Shown: positions 54,541 to 64,000 of the stretch, in pieces
Position numbering within the stretch: position 1 is the first letter of the stretch
Layout of the letters: each line of letters starts with the position of its first letter
Assembly: GCF_008807415.1 (NCBI RefSeq)
Contig: NZ_CP043626.1
Coordinates: forward strand, 4,440,501-4,504,500
Source: Pseudomonas denitrificans (nom. rej.)
Lineage (GTDB): Bacteria; Pseudomonadota; Gammaproteobacteria; Pseudomonadales; Pseudomonadaceae
DNA: 64,000 nt
Reading direction: 5' to 3'
Notes under the pieces: generated by a model
What the model was told of the DNA's origin: nothing
The model's input: only the letters and a program-made list of their open reading frames with translations
Database searches by the model: none
Program-made: the position numbers and the translations under genes

Positions 54541-55014
54541 CTAACGGATGAAAAAGATGCTGCTCAGCCGGACGCTGGAAACCGGCTCCCCCGAAGGCTG
54601 GCGACGCGCACCAAAGCCTTCGGCGCGCACCTCGATGGCTACACCATTGGCCGCGCCGCCCTTGCCGACTTCCAGCCCCTCGCTGGCCAGCCAGCGCAGG
54701 AAGCGCAGCCGATAAACCGGCTGCACCGCACTGCCGGAAAAACCGCCAGCCACTCCTTCGGCAGCCTCGACAGAGGCCATGGGGCCGTCGTGCCGATAGC
54801 GCTCCAGTGCAGCCGCTTCGCCCGCGCGCAGCGCCGCTTCTGCTGCCTGGAAGGCCATCTGCCGGTCACGCAGGTTGCCGGCCATGCGTTCTTCCAACTG
54901 CACCATGCGCATGCTCGCCAGGCCGATGAGGGTGAGCAGCAACAACATGACCAGCGAGACCAGCAGCACCGCCCCGCGCTCGAACTCATGGCGCATCGAC
55001 GAGCCCCCGTTCAT
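54541..55014 (-). CDS. pilX: Type IV minor pilin, PilX-like
   Basis: This is a 157-residue prepilin. The hydrophobic helix ERGAVLLVSLVMLLLLTLIGLASM is followed by RMVQLEERMAGNLRDRQMAFQAAEAALRAGE, the PilX N-domain pattern (PF14341). The ATG at 55014 overlaps the pilW stop (ATGA); an internal ATG at 54996 (MRHEFERG) gives a more usual short leader and is an alternative start. It lies between pilW and pilY1, as in the P. aeruginosa fimU-pilVWXY1Y2E operon. Confidence 0.85.
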   Translation of the reverse strand: MNGGSSMRHEFERGAVLLVSLVMLLLLTLIGLASMRMVQLEERMAGNLRDRQMAFQAAEAALRAGEAAALERYRHDGPMASVEAAEGVAGGFSGSAVQPVYRLRFLRWLASEGLEVGKGGAANGVAIEVRAEGFGARRQPSGEPVSSVRLSSIFFIR

Positions 55015-55949
55015 GGCGAGGGATTGCGTAGCGCGATGGTGCTGCTCATCACCAGCCGCAGCCTTCGCTCCGCGTTCGGCGGGAGGGTGCGGCCGTCGAA
55101 CTGCAGCGCCTTGGGTGCCTCGTCGACCTCACGGGTCTGACTCTGCAGCAGCAGGCTGATGCGTACCGTGCGTACCCGACGCCAGTCGCTGGCGGTCATT
55201 TCCCGCGCCGCCTTGTAGGCCGCCACCACTTCGCTGCCCACTCCCGCCACGCCGTAGCGCAGGCTCATGCCGGCGACGCCGTTCACCAGTTCTTCGGTGT
55301 TCGATTTGCTTGAGGTCTGGCTGTTGTCCGTCACGAACAACCCCGGCGTCCCATCATCGTTCCGGCGGATCGAGTAGATGACATAGCGGTATCGATAGAC
55401 CCGCGTCGCCGCAGCCAGGAAGTGCTCCAGCGAACGATCCGCCAACAGGCTCGCCGCGTTCCCGGCATTGCGCAGCAGCAGGCAGGACTGCTGATCGCTG
55501 AGCAGATAGAAGGCCCCGGAAACTGCACCCGAAGAAGCCAGGAACAGCCGGTTGCCGCTGATCGAGCGAGCCTCGAGAACAGGCTCGGATGCATAACGCA
55601 GCAACACCGCATCGGTGTTGGCCAAGCGCTCGGAGGGCATCCAGGCCGGAGCCGACATCCCGGCTCCGAACCCTTCGATTGCCGAGGCATCGATCGCGTA
55701 CTTTGCCCCTTCCGCACCAGCGGTGTTGACCAGTCCGCTCGCGCAGGCGCCTGAGAACCCGGCATTGCGCAGGTCCCGCGCAATGGCCTCCAGCGCGAAG
55801 CGGCCAGTCTCCTGCAGCTCGGCCAGCGCGACGCTGCTCTGATAGCTGCGCTTGCTGCCGAGGACGACCTGGATGACGCCCGCCAGGAGCAGCAGCCCGA
55901 GCGCCATGGCCACCAGCAGCTCGACCAGCGAAAGTCCGCGCTGGCGCAT
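55011..55949 (-). CDS. pilW: Type IV minor pilin, PilW-like
   Basis: This is a 312-residue prepilin. MRQRG is the short leader before LSLVELLVAMALGLLLLAGVIQVVL, with Glu5, and the PilW block SYQSSVALAELQETGRFALEAIARDLRNAGFSGAC (in pieces) follows. The large C-terminal domain is typical of PilW (PF16074). The ATG at 55949 is one base after the pilV stop; the frame is open upstream but only into pilV. With PilV, PilX and PilY1 it should form the pilus initiation complex. Confidence 0.87.
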   Translation of the reverse strand: MRQRGLSLVELLVAMALGLLLLAGVIQVVLGSKRSYQSSVALAELQETGRFALEAIARDLRNAGFSGACASGLVNTAGAEGAKYAIDASAIEGFGAGMSAPAWMPSERLANTDAVLLRYASEPVLEARSISGNRLFLASSGAVSGAFYLLSDQQSCLLLRNAGNAASLLADRSLEHFLAAATRVYRYRYVIYSIRRNDDGTPGLFVTDNSQTSSKSNTEELVNGVAGMSLRYGVAGVGSEVVAAYKAAREMTASDWRRVRTVRISLLLQSQTREVDEAPKALQFDGRTLPPNAERRLRLVMSSTIALRNPSP

Positions 55950-55950
55950 G

Positions 55951-56424
55951 TCAGAGGCCTGTCCGGTAGGTGAAGGTTTCCCAGGCATTGCCAGCCTCCC
56001 CCAGACGCTCGCGCGCCCCTCGGTCGTCCCAGCGTACGGCGATCACCGCGCTGTACTGGTCACCGCTGTGGACCACCTGCACGGAACCGCTACCCGATTC
56101 ACGGAGCGTCTCGCAGACATCGGCCTGCCACTGGCCGAGATCGAGTTGCGCCCGCGTCGAGCCAGCGCTTTTCGGGCATCCGGCGGCCACGTCGAGGAAG
56201 TTCGTGTCGTAGGCGCCCGCGCGGGCGGCGTCAGGATTGGCGCGCAGCAGGTCGGCCATCTCGCTGGCCAGCCAGGACGCCTGGGAATGTTGCAGCGCGC
56301 TGTAGCCGGCGCGAATAGCGACGTTCTGCAGACCCGCCAGCCCCAGCAGTCCAATCCCGAGGACAAGCACCGAGACCAGCACTTCCACCAGGGTGAATCC
56401 TTCGCTGCGCTTGCCGCCAGCCAT
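55951..56424 (-). CDS. pilV: Type IV minor pilin, PilV-like
   Basis: This is a 157-residue prepilin. The leader MAGGKRSEG is cut before FTLVEVLVSVLVLGIGLLGLAGLQNVAIR, the PilV signature. The ATG at 56424 has AAGGTG eight bases upstream and is preferred to an ATG three codons earlier. It is the first gene of this cluster. No fimU/fimT-type pilin precedes it and no pilY2 is present, so the set is reduced relative to the canonical operon. Confidence 0.88.
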   Translation of the reverse strand: MAGGKRSEGFTLVEVLVSVLVLGIGLLGLAGLQNVAIRAGYSALQHSQASWLASEMADLLRANPDAARAGAYDTNFLDVAAGCPKSAGSTRAQLDLGQWQADVCETLRESGSGSVQVVHSGDQYSAVIAVRWDDRGARERLGEAGNAWETFTYRTGL

Positions 56425-56644
56425 GTCGATCACCTTGCCGCCGAGGAGTGAGCTTCAAGGGTGCAAGGCAGAGCGCGGGGCGGTCAGCCAGACATTTGCT
56501 GGGAGATCGAAGGGAAAAGTCCGCCAGCCGGAGAGGATCAGGCGTGCAGCTAGGAAGGCGTCCGAAGTACCGCGCCACTCATCCGTGCCGGGGAGCCATC
56601 GGTCCCGGCGAGGTTGTTCGCGCCGGGATTCTCGCTGGGAAAAG

Positions 56645-56669
56645 AAAAGGCCACCTTGCGGTGGCCCTT
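56645..56669 (-). terminator. Rho-independent terminator of mscS
   Basis: GGCCACC / GGTGGCC makes a 7-bp stem with a 4-base loop. On the minus strand it is followed by TTTTC, just past the mscS stop and before the pilV promoter region. Confidence 0.75.
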
Positions 56670-56685
56670 GCAGGAGCGGGAGCCG

Positions 56686-57537
56686 TCAGCTGTTCGCCGA
56701 CTGCTGCACGATCACCGTCTGCGCCGGCATCGGTGCCGGGAAGTCAGTGCCCAGGGCTTCCTTGATGGTGCGGTTGGTGTCGAAGTAGACCTGCCAGTAG
56801 TTGTCGTTGTGGCAGTACGGACGCACCGCCAGCACCGGGCCGACGAGGTTGAACTCGAGGATTTCCACATCCACCGGCGGGTCGGTCAGCACATTCGGGA
56901 TCGCCGCGATGCGCTGTTTGAGCACCGCGACAGCAGCTGCATAGTCGGCGGCGCCGGAGAGCTGCGCCTTGAGTTCCACGCGGCGGAAGGTGTTGTGGCT
57001 GAAGTTCTGGATGGTGTCGCTGAAGATCTTGTTGTTGCCCACCAGGGTCAGGACGTTGTCCGGGGTGTTGATGGCGGTGGCGAACAGGCCGATCTCCTTC
57101 ACGGTGCCGGTCACGCCGCCGGCGGAGACGAAGTCGCCGACCTTGAACGGCCGCAGCACGATGATGAAGCCACCGGCCGCGAGGTTCGCCAGCAGGCCCG
57201 ACCAGGCCATGCCGATGGCCAGGCCGATGGCGGCGATCAGTGCGGCGAGGCTGGTGGTCTGCACGCCGAAGTAGCCGAGGATGCCGACGACCAGAAGGAT
57301 GTTCAGGGTCACGGTGATGAAGGAGCCGACGTAGCGCAGCACCGTCGGATCGACGCTCTGCCTGGCCAGGGCCTTCTCCACCAACCCGACGGCGAAGCCG
57401 ATCAACCAGCGGCCGAGTACCCAGAAGAGGATGGCGACGATGATCTTCACACCGAATGCGAGCGCGTACTGCGAAACCGTCGCCCACAGTGCGTTGATCT
57501 TCTCCGTACCCACATTGATGATGTTCGTATCTTCCAT
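56686..57537 (-). CDS. mscS: Small-conductance mechanosensitive channel, MscS family
   Basis: This is a 283-residue channel subunit with three membrane helices and a cytoplasmic cage. The pore helix TM3 is LAALIAAIGLAIGMAWSGLLANLAAGGFIIVLRPFKVGDFV with the Gly/Ala packing pattern, followed by the beta-domain (GTVKEIGLFATAINTPDN) and the C-terminal mixed domain. Length matches E. coli MscS (286). It releases solutes on hypo-osmotic shock. It corresponds to PA4925 and is flanked by inserted gene blocks on both sides. Confidence 0.93.
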   Translation of the reverse strand: MEDTNIINVGTEKINALWATVSQYALAFGVKIIVAILFWVLGRWLIGFAVGLVEKALARQSVDPTVLRYVGSFITVTLNILLVVGILGYFGVQTTSLAALIAAIGLAIGMAWSGLLANLAAGGFIIVLRPFKVGDFVSAGGVTGTVKEIGLFATAINTPDNVLTLVGNNKIFSDTIQNFSHNTFRRVELKAQLSGAADYAAAVAVLKQRIAAIPNVLTDPPVDVEILEFNLVGPVLAVRPYCHNDNYWQVYFDTNRTIKEALGTDFPAPMPAQTVIVQQSANS

Positions 57538-57647
57538 GGAAGCGCACCTGCGAGAGAAAGGGACCAGATGAACGCTAGCACGGCCCCAGCCGTTTGCTCG
57601 TCGCAGCGCGCAGCCCAGAGCCCTGGCGGGATCCGGGCGCTATTGCA

Positions 57648-58772
57648 CTAGCAGTCGCCGGGCAGCGAGGCGATCCAGCGATTGAGCATTTCCAGCCCCT
57701 CGCGGTGCACCAGGGTACGACCCAGCTCGGGCATCATGTCGCCCGGCTTGTCGCTGCCGACCCGGTAGCTGAGCACGGACTTCTCCGGGCTGCCGGGGTG
57801 GATGTCTTCCAGCCGCCCGCCCGTGCCGCCGCCCGCTGCCACCGGCGGTTTGCAGATGCCGTAGGCGATGGAGACCGGGGTGTGCGGGTCGAGATACAGG
57901 CCCGAAGTGCGCGCCGCGCCCTTGGGGTTGTGGCAGTGCGAGCAGTTGGCGTCGAGGTAGCTGCGCGCCTGTTTCTCCAGGTCTTCGCCGGGGCGCGGAT
58001 GCCCCCACAGCGCGTTCTGCGGCACCTGCGCCAGCGCCGGCAGGCCCTTGAGGAAGCCGCGCGCCTGCCAGTGCTGCAACTGGTTGTCGCTGCCTTCGGC
58101 GTAGGCGAAGTCCTTGTTCAGGTGCCGCGCCTTGGGCCCCAGCGGGGCGATGCCGCCGCCCTTCTGCTCGGCGTGGCATTCGGAGCACTGGTTGGCGTCC
58201 GGCACCATGTAGGTGAAGGCGGTCTTCTTGCCGTCCTCGGCGGTCAGCTCCAGCGCCGGGCTGTCGCCAGCGACCTCCAGGGTCGCTTCGCTCTGCTCGG
58301 CATTCCACACGTAGGGCAGTGCCGCCCAGCCGTCCTTCTGCCGCACCAGCACGCGGGTCTCCACCAGATGAACCTTGGCCATGTCGAGCCCGGCCTTCGG
58401 ATCACGGTCGTCCTGGCTGTTCTGCAGCAGGTTGCCCTGGGCGTCCTTGGGGTAATAGAAGGTCTTGGTCAGGACGGTACCGACGGGGTAGTCGAAGCGG
58501 TCCTCGGCGTACTGCGCCGACTGTCCTTCGGGCATCCATACGGTGCGCAGTTTGTGTGCGTAGTCGGTGAACAGCGAGGTGTTCAGGTCATAGGGCAGCA
58601 CCTCGGCGGCCGGCGCCAGGTGGCCGTCCGCCAGGTGCAGCATGCCCCAGCCGCTGAGCTTTTCCGGATAGTCGTCACCTTCGGGCTGATAACGCGGCTT
58701 GCTCTCCTGCCCGCACCCGGCCAGTGCAGCGGCTAGGGCGAGCGACAACAGGAACGAAGCGGGTTTCATCAT
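57648..58772 (-). CDS. Diheme c-type cytochrome lipoprotein, SO_2930-like
   Basis: This is a 374-residue lipoprotein (lipobox LAGC, Cys20) with two c-type heme sites, CSECH (196-200) and CSHCH (277-281), and candidate axial methionines in PGDMMPELG. The N-terminal half has no heme and a conserved-looking YDLNTSLFTDYAHKLRTVWMPEG. It matches my recollection of the SO_2930/HNE_0200-type family, which always occurs beside a beta-helix protein, as here. The start overlaps the neighbour's stop by four bases. It should be an envelope electron carrier or oxidase; the reaction is unknown. Confidence 0.85.
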   Translation of the reverse strand: MMKPASFLLSLALAAALAGCGQESKPRYQPEGDDYPEKLSGWGMLHLADGHLAPAAEVLPYDLNTSLFTDYAHKLRTVWMPEGQSAQYAEDRFDYPVGTVLTKTFYYPKDAQGNLLQNSQDDRDPKAGLDMAKVHLVETRVLVRQKDGWAALPYVWNAEQSEATLEVAGDSPALELTAEDGKKTAFTYMVPDANQCSECHAEQKGGGIAPLGPKARHLNKDFAYAEGSDNQLQHWQARGFLKGLPALAQVPQNALWGHPRPGEDLEKQARSYLDANCSHCHNPKGAARTSGLYLDPHTPVSIAYGICKPPVAAGGGTGGRLEDIHPGSPEKSVLSYRVGSDKPGDMMPELGRTLVHREGLEMLNRWIASLPGDC

Positions 58773-60016
58773 GCCTTGTTGCCCTTTTCACCCAGGCCGG
58801 CCTGTTCGATCTTCGGCAGCGGCTTGAGCTTGCACTGGTGCGAGCTGATGTCGGTGCTGATGTTCTTGTAGCCGTTGGGGCCGTCGACGTTGACGATGCC
58901 GGCGCTGCCGTTGTCGATGCAGATGGCCAGGGCTTCGGGCAGCTTGCCGTCGACCAGTTTCTTCTCGTTGAAGTAGCCGTCCCAGAGGATGTCCGGCAGG
59001 CGCCCGGTGAGGCCGAACTTGGCGACCTTGAGCGCTTTCAGCTCCAGGTGGTCGGGGCTGTCGCCACCGGGGCCGAAGGTGTTGCCGTGGATGAAGATGC
59101 CCTCGGGATAGGGGTCGAAGTTCGGCTGGGTGGCCTTCTCCGAATAGTTGGTGCTGAAGTAGCTGCTGATGATGACGTTGGCGGTTTTGTGGTTGCCGAT
59201 CTTGTTGTTGAAGATCTCCACGTCGTCGTTGGAATTCACCACCACGCCCGAGCCCGCCGGCACGCTGGCCACCGGCGTGCCCTTGTGGCCGAAGTTCTCG
59301 TGGTTGTTGCCCTGCACGTCGTTGTCGAAGACGCGGGTGCCGCGCCCCGGCTGCTGCAGGTTGGGCATGTTGAAGACGAGGATGCCGCCGGTGTTGTCGG
59401 TGGCGACGTTGTTGTAGACGTCGGCGCCGATGGTGTTCTCGATCTCGATGCCGGCGACGTTGCGCTCGGCGCGGTTGTTGCGCACTACCACGTTACGCGA
59501 CTGGCCGACGTAGATGCCCGAGTCGGAGGCGCCGATGGCGACGTTGCCTTCGAGCAGGGTGTTCTCGGTCTGAACCGGGTAGATGCCGTAGCCGCCATTC
59601 TCGGTGGAGGCGCCGTTGGTCCACTCGGTGCGGATGTTGCGGATGACGATGTTCTTGCCGCCGATGACCTTCAGGCCGTCGCCCTTGGTGTCCTCGATGG
59701 CGAGATTCTCCAGGGTGAAGTCGGAGGCGTCGACGAACAGCCCTTCGGCGCCGGCCTTCTGGTTCTTGAAGCTCAAGATGGTCTTGTCCATCCCGGCGCC
59801 GCGGATGGTCACGCCGTCCACCTTCAGGCTGAGGCTGCGGTCCAGGTGGTAGGTGCCGGCGGGAATGTCGATGACATCGCCAGCCTTGGCCTTGATCAGG
59901 CGGGCCTGCAAGTCCTTCTGGAAGTCGCTGCTGACGGCGGCGGTAGGCTTGTCGCCTTCGCCGCAGGCGGCCAGGGCAACGGAGAATGCGAGAAGGGAGA
60001 GAGTGGCGAGACGCAT
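58769..60016 (-). CDS. Parallel beta-helix lipoprotein, SO_2931-like
   Basis: This is a 415-residue lipoprotein (lipobox LAAC, Cys18). After DFQKDLQARLIKAKAGDVIDIPAGTYHLDRSLSLK it folds as a right-handed parallel beta-helix, with stacked turns such as VTIRGAGMDKTILSF, LFVDASDFTLENLAIEDTKGDGLKVIGGKNIVIRNI (in pieces), VVVRNNRAERNVAGIEIENT and VEIFNNKIGNHKT. This is the fold of pectate lyases and alginate epimerases, but the sequence belongs to the group paired with diheme cytochromes. The two genes overlap (ATGA) and form one operon with this gene first. A carbohydrate substrate is possible but unproven. Confidence 0.85.
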   Translation of the reverse strand: MRLATLSLLAFSVALAACGEGDKPTAAVSSDFQKDLQARLIKAKAGDVIDIPAGTYHLDRSLSLKVDGVTIRGAGMDKTILSFKNQKAGAEGLFVDASDFTLENLAIEDTKGDGLKVIGGKNIVIRNIRTEWTNGASTENGGYGIYPVQTENTLLEGNVAIGASDSGIYVGQSRNVVVRNNRAERNVAGIEIENTIGADVYNNVATDNTGGILVFNMPNLQQPGRGTRVFDNDVQGNNHENFGHKGTPVASVPAGSGVVVNSNDDVEIFNNKIGNHKTANVIISSYFSTNYSEKATQPNFDPYPEGIFIHGNTFGPGGDSPDHLELKALKVAKFGLTGRLPDILWDGYFNEKKLVDGKLPEALAICIDNGSAGIVNVDGPNGYKNISTDISSHQCKLKPLPKIEQAGLGEKGNKA

Positions 60017-60193
60017 GGCGGGCTCCGGTCTTGTTCTTATGATATGGAACTATCGTACCAACTGATCCGGAGAATACTCCTACATCCCGCGCCACGCCAG
60101 CCCTTCAGACACATCGCACTTTGATTGATTGGCGTCACGGTTTCATGGTGGCGGATCGGGATGATCTGCGCTTCCACCCCAAGGAGTACACGG

Positions 60194-60604
60194 ATGAGCT
60201 TCATGCCCTGGAACGACGAGTTCGTGATCGGAATCGAGCGGATCGATGAACAGCACCGCTGGCTGGTCGACCTCACCAACGCGCTGTACGACAGCCTCAA
60301 CGGCGCCGACGGCAAGGGCCAGCCCATCGGCGAGCTGCTGGAGCAACTGGTGGAGTACACGATGAACCACTTCATCGTCGAGGAGGTGTTGTTCCAGCGC
60401 CTGGGCTACCCGGACGAGGAAGCGCACCGCGCCGAGCACGACCGCTTCAACCGGCAGATCATCGACCTGCTGTACCGTCATGAGGATGGCGAGGCGGTCT
60501 CGGTCGAGGCGCTGGAGCTGCTCAAGGCCTGGCTGATCCACCACATTCTCAAGGTGGACAAGGCTTACGTGAGCTTCTTCCAGCAAAAAGGCGTGACCGC
60601 ATAG
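60194..60604 (+). CDS. Bacteriohemerythrin
   Basis: This is a 136-residue single-domain hemerythrin. The diiron ligands His21 (DEQHRW), His59 and Glu63 (MNHFIVEE), His78 and His82 (HRAEH), His117 and Asp122 (HHILKVD) are all present. It can bind O2 reversibly in the cytoplasm and may supply oxygen to enzymes or sense it. AAGGAG lies eight bases before the ATG. The gene is single and its terminator overlaps its 3' end. Confidence 0.93.
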   Translation: MSFMPWNDEFVIGIERIDEQHRWLVDLTNALYDSLNGADGKGQPIGELLEQLVEYTMNHFIVEEVLFQRLGYPDEEAHRAEHDRFNRQIIDLLYRHEDGEAVSVEALELLKAWLIHHILKVDKAYVSFFQQKGVTA

Positions 60605-60620
60605 CGGGCACGCCTTTTTT
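60585..60620. terminator. Bidirectional terminator between bacteriohemerythrin and ygiQ
   Basis: AAAAAGGCGTG / CACGCCTTTTT gives an 11-bp stem with a 13-base loop that includes the hemerythrin stop codon. A and T tracts on both sides serve the two convergent genes. Confidence 0.85.
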
Positions 60621-60639
60621 CACAGCACGGGCAGACGGA

Positions 60640-62888
<2,249 letters not shown>

Positions 62889-63098
62889 CACGGGCACCGG
62901 GGTATCTCTAAGTAGGTATCGCGGAAAAACGCGGGCGCGGAATATAGCACAAAAAGTGTACAACACCCGACCAGTGAACTCAGATTTAACTGGGATTTAG
63001 CCGGCGCACGGTAGATTGCAAGTGCCATCATCTGGCTATACTCCAGCCACTATCCGCAGTCAGCCTGGCCACCCCTCCCAGGCCAGGGAGTACCTGTC

Positions 63099-64000
63099 GT
63101 GCGTCGTGCCTTCGTGCTGTTGCTTACCCTGCTGTTCTGCCACACGGCGCTAGCCTTCGAACTGGACGACAAGGCCAGCGGTGCCTGGCTCAACGATCAC
63201 CTCGAACTGCTGCAGGAACGTGATGGCCCGCTGTCGCTGGAAGCCGTGCAGGCCAGCCGCGATTTCGTGCCTGCCAACGGCCGCACCAGCGTCGGCCAGA
63301 GCCCGGACGGCTGGTGGCTGCGCCTGGACCTCGACCGCCGCACCACCCCGCAGGGCGGCTGGTGGCTGGAAGTGGACGCGGTCAACCTCAAGGATTTTCG
63401 TCTCTACGTACCCGACGAACGGGGCATCTACCGGGAAACGCTGTCCGGTGAGGCCGTGCCCTTCGCCCAGGGCCGCGACCGCGACTACCGCCGCCCGGTC
63501 TTCCATCTGCCCGAAGGCAGCGGTCCGGTGCGCCTCTACGCCCGCGTCTACGATCCGGCCGGCAACTCCTTCCCGCTGCGCATCTGGTCGCTGAACGACC
63601 TGCAGGACCACCGCGCCGATACCAGCCTGTTTCTCGGTTTCATCTACGGCCTGATCGCCGCGCTGCTGCTGTACAACCTGTTCATCCTGCTGACCCTGCG
63701 CGACCCGGCGTACTTCTGGTACGTGCTGACCACCGCCAGCGCGCTGCTGTTCAGCCTGGGGATGAGCGGGCACGGCTTCGAGTACTTCTGGCCGGACCAC
63801 CCGGTGCCCTGGTGGCTGGACCGCATCACCCTGCCCTCGCTCTGGGGCCTGTGCGTGCATCGCTTCACCATCACCCTGCTGCAGACCCGCCGCCATGTGC
63901 GCTGGTCGCACTGGCTGCTGAACCTGAACTGCGCGCTGTATGTACTGACCATCGTCCTCGGCGCCCTGCACCTGCGTGGCGTGGCCGGCTGGATGCTGGT
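63099..64000 (+). CDS. 7TMR-DISM membrane receptor, 3' end beyond window
   Basis: This frame is open to the window edge; 300 codons are visible. The GTG at 63099 follows GGGAG. A signal peptide (RRAFVLLLTLLFCHTALA) precedes a 7TMR-DISM extracellular beta-domain (about 21-175: LELLQERDGPLSLEAVQASRDF, WWLRLDL, VRLYARVYDPAGNSFPLRIWS). Membrane helices of the 7TM region begin at about FLGFIYGLIAALLLYNLFILLTLRDPAYFWYVL. In PAO1 the equivalent PA4929 continues into a cytoplasmic signalling domain; here that part is outside the window, so whether it is a cyclase or kinase cannot be seen. Confidence 0.85.
   Translation, partial: MRRAFVLLLTLLFCHTALAFELDDKASGAWLNDHLELLQERDGPLSLEAVQASRDFVPANGRTSVGQSPDGWWLRLDLDRRTTPQGGWWLEVDAVNLKDFRLYVPDERGIYRETLSGEAVPFAQGRDRDYRRPVFHLPEGSGPVRLYARVYDPAGNSFPLRIWSLNDLQDHRADTSLFLGFIYGLIAALLLYNLFILLTLRDPAYFWYVLTTASALLFSLGMSGHGFEYFWPDHPVPWWLDRITLPSLWGLCVHRFTITLLQTRRHVRWSHWLLNLNCALYVLTIVLGALHLRGVAGWML

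Overview
The window is high-GC Pseudomonas chromosome, most likely the P. aeruginosa / P. nitroreducens / P. citronellolis side of the genus. The gene order, compared from memory and not by alignment, follows the PAO1 stretch from the urea transporter (about PA4859) to PA4929: urtBCDE, ureD-A-acetyltransferase-B-C, oxaloacetate decarboxylase, Hsp70-like, osmE, ferritin-like PA4880, MFS, desB/reductase/desT, ureEFG, SDR, cyclodeaminase, five-gene ABC transporter, LysR, nrtR-pncA-pncB-nadE, trhA, azu, LOG, mscS, ygiQ and PA4929. Several blocks interrupt that order: an autotransporter, bphOP, a pair of tandem-repeat secreted proteins, amaAB, a minor-pilin/PilY1 cluster, and a cytochrome/beta-helix pair.

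Region by region: 1-3984 holds the 3' part of the urea ABC transporter operon. 4062-8501 holds a GNAT enzyme and the urease structural operon, preceded by a recognisable NtrC site and sigma-54 promoter. 8615-11969 holds a lipoprotein and a large autotransporter. 12506-15275 holds heme oxygenase plus bacteriophytochrome, the latter with a one-base frameshift. 15348-23156 holds small stress and envelope genes (YbiI-type zinc finger, oxaloacetate decarboxylase, Hsp70-like, OsmE, GyrI-like, AsmA-like, ferritin-like). 23489-25094 holds two adjacent, paralogous signal-peptide proteins built almost entirely of 18-aa or 21-aa tandem repeats, each behind an AT-rich promoter region sharing one motif; this is the most unusual locus here. 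25176-30267 holds an MFS transporter, small proteins, and the desB / reductase / desT fatty-acid desaturation module with two DesT-like operators. 30467-32903 holds ureEFG and a HupE/UreJ nickel permease behind a second NtrC/sigma-54 promoter. 33168-45088 holds an SDR, an ornithine-cyclodeaminase/mu-crystallin-family protein, a branched-chain-type amino acid ABC transporter, AmaA, AmaB and a divergent LysR regulator, together reading as a lysine/pipecolate uptake and catabolic module. 45099-48670 is the NrtR-controlled NAD salvage operon. 48724-50879 holds TrhA, azurin and a LOG hydrolase. 50887-56424 is a compact pilV-W-X-Y1-E-like minor pilin operon whose PilY1 lacks a recognisable MIDAS motif. 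56686-62888 holds MscS, a diheme cytochrome with a beta-helix lipoprotein, bacteriohemerythrin and YgiQ (also split by a one-base frameshift). A 7TMR-DISM receptor runs off the right edge.

Functionally, urea import, urease and its Ni-insertion proteins form one nitrogen-scavenging unit, with two separated transcription units carrying the same type of nitrogen-control promoter. The two frameshifts (bphP, ygiQ) are each best explained by one missing base, one of them in a C run, so sequencing or assembly error must be excluded before calling either gene dead. Interspersed palindromes (REP-like families) sit between or inside several operons. No tRNA, rRNA, CRISPR array, prophage or insertion sequence was seen.
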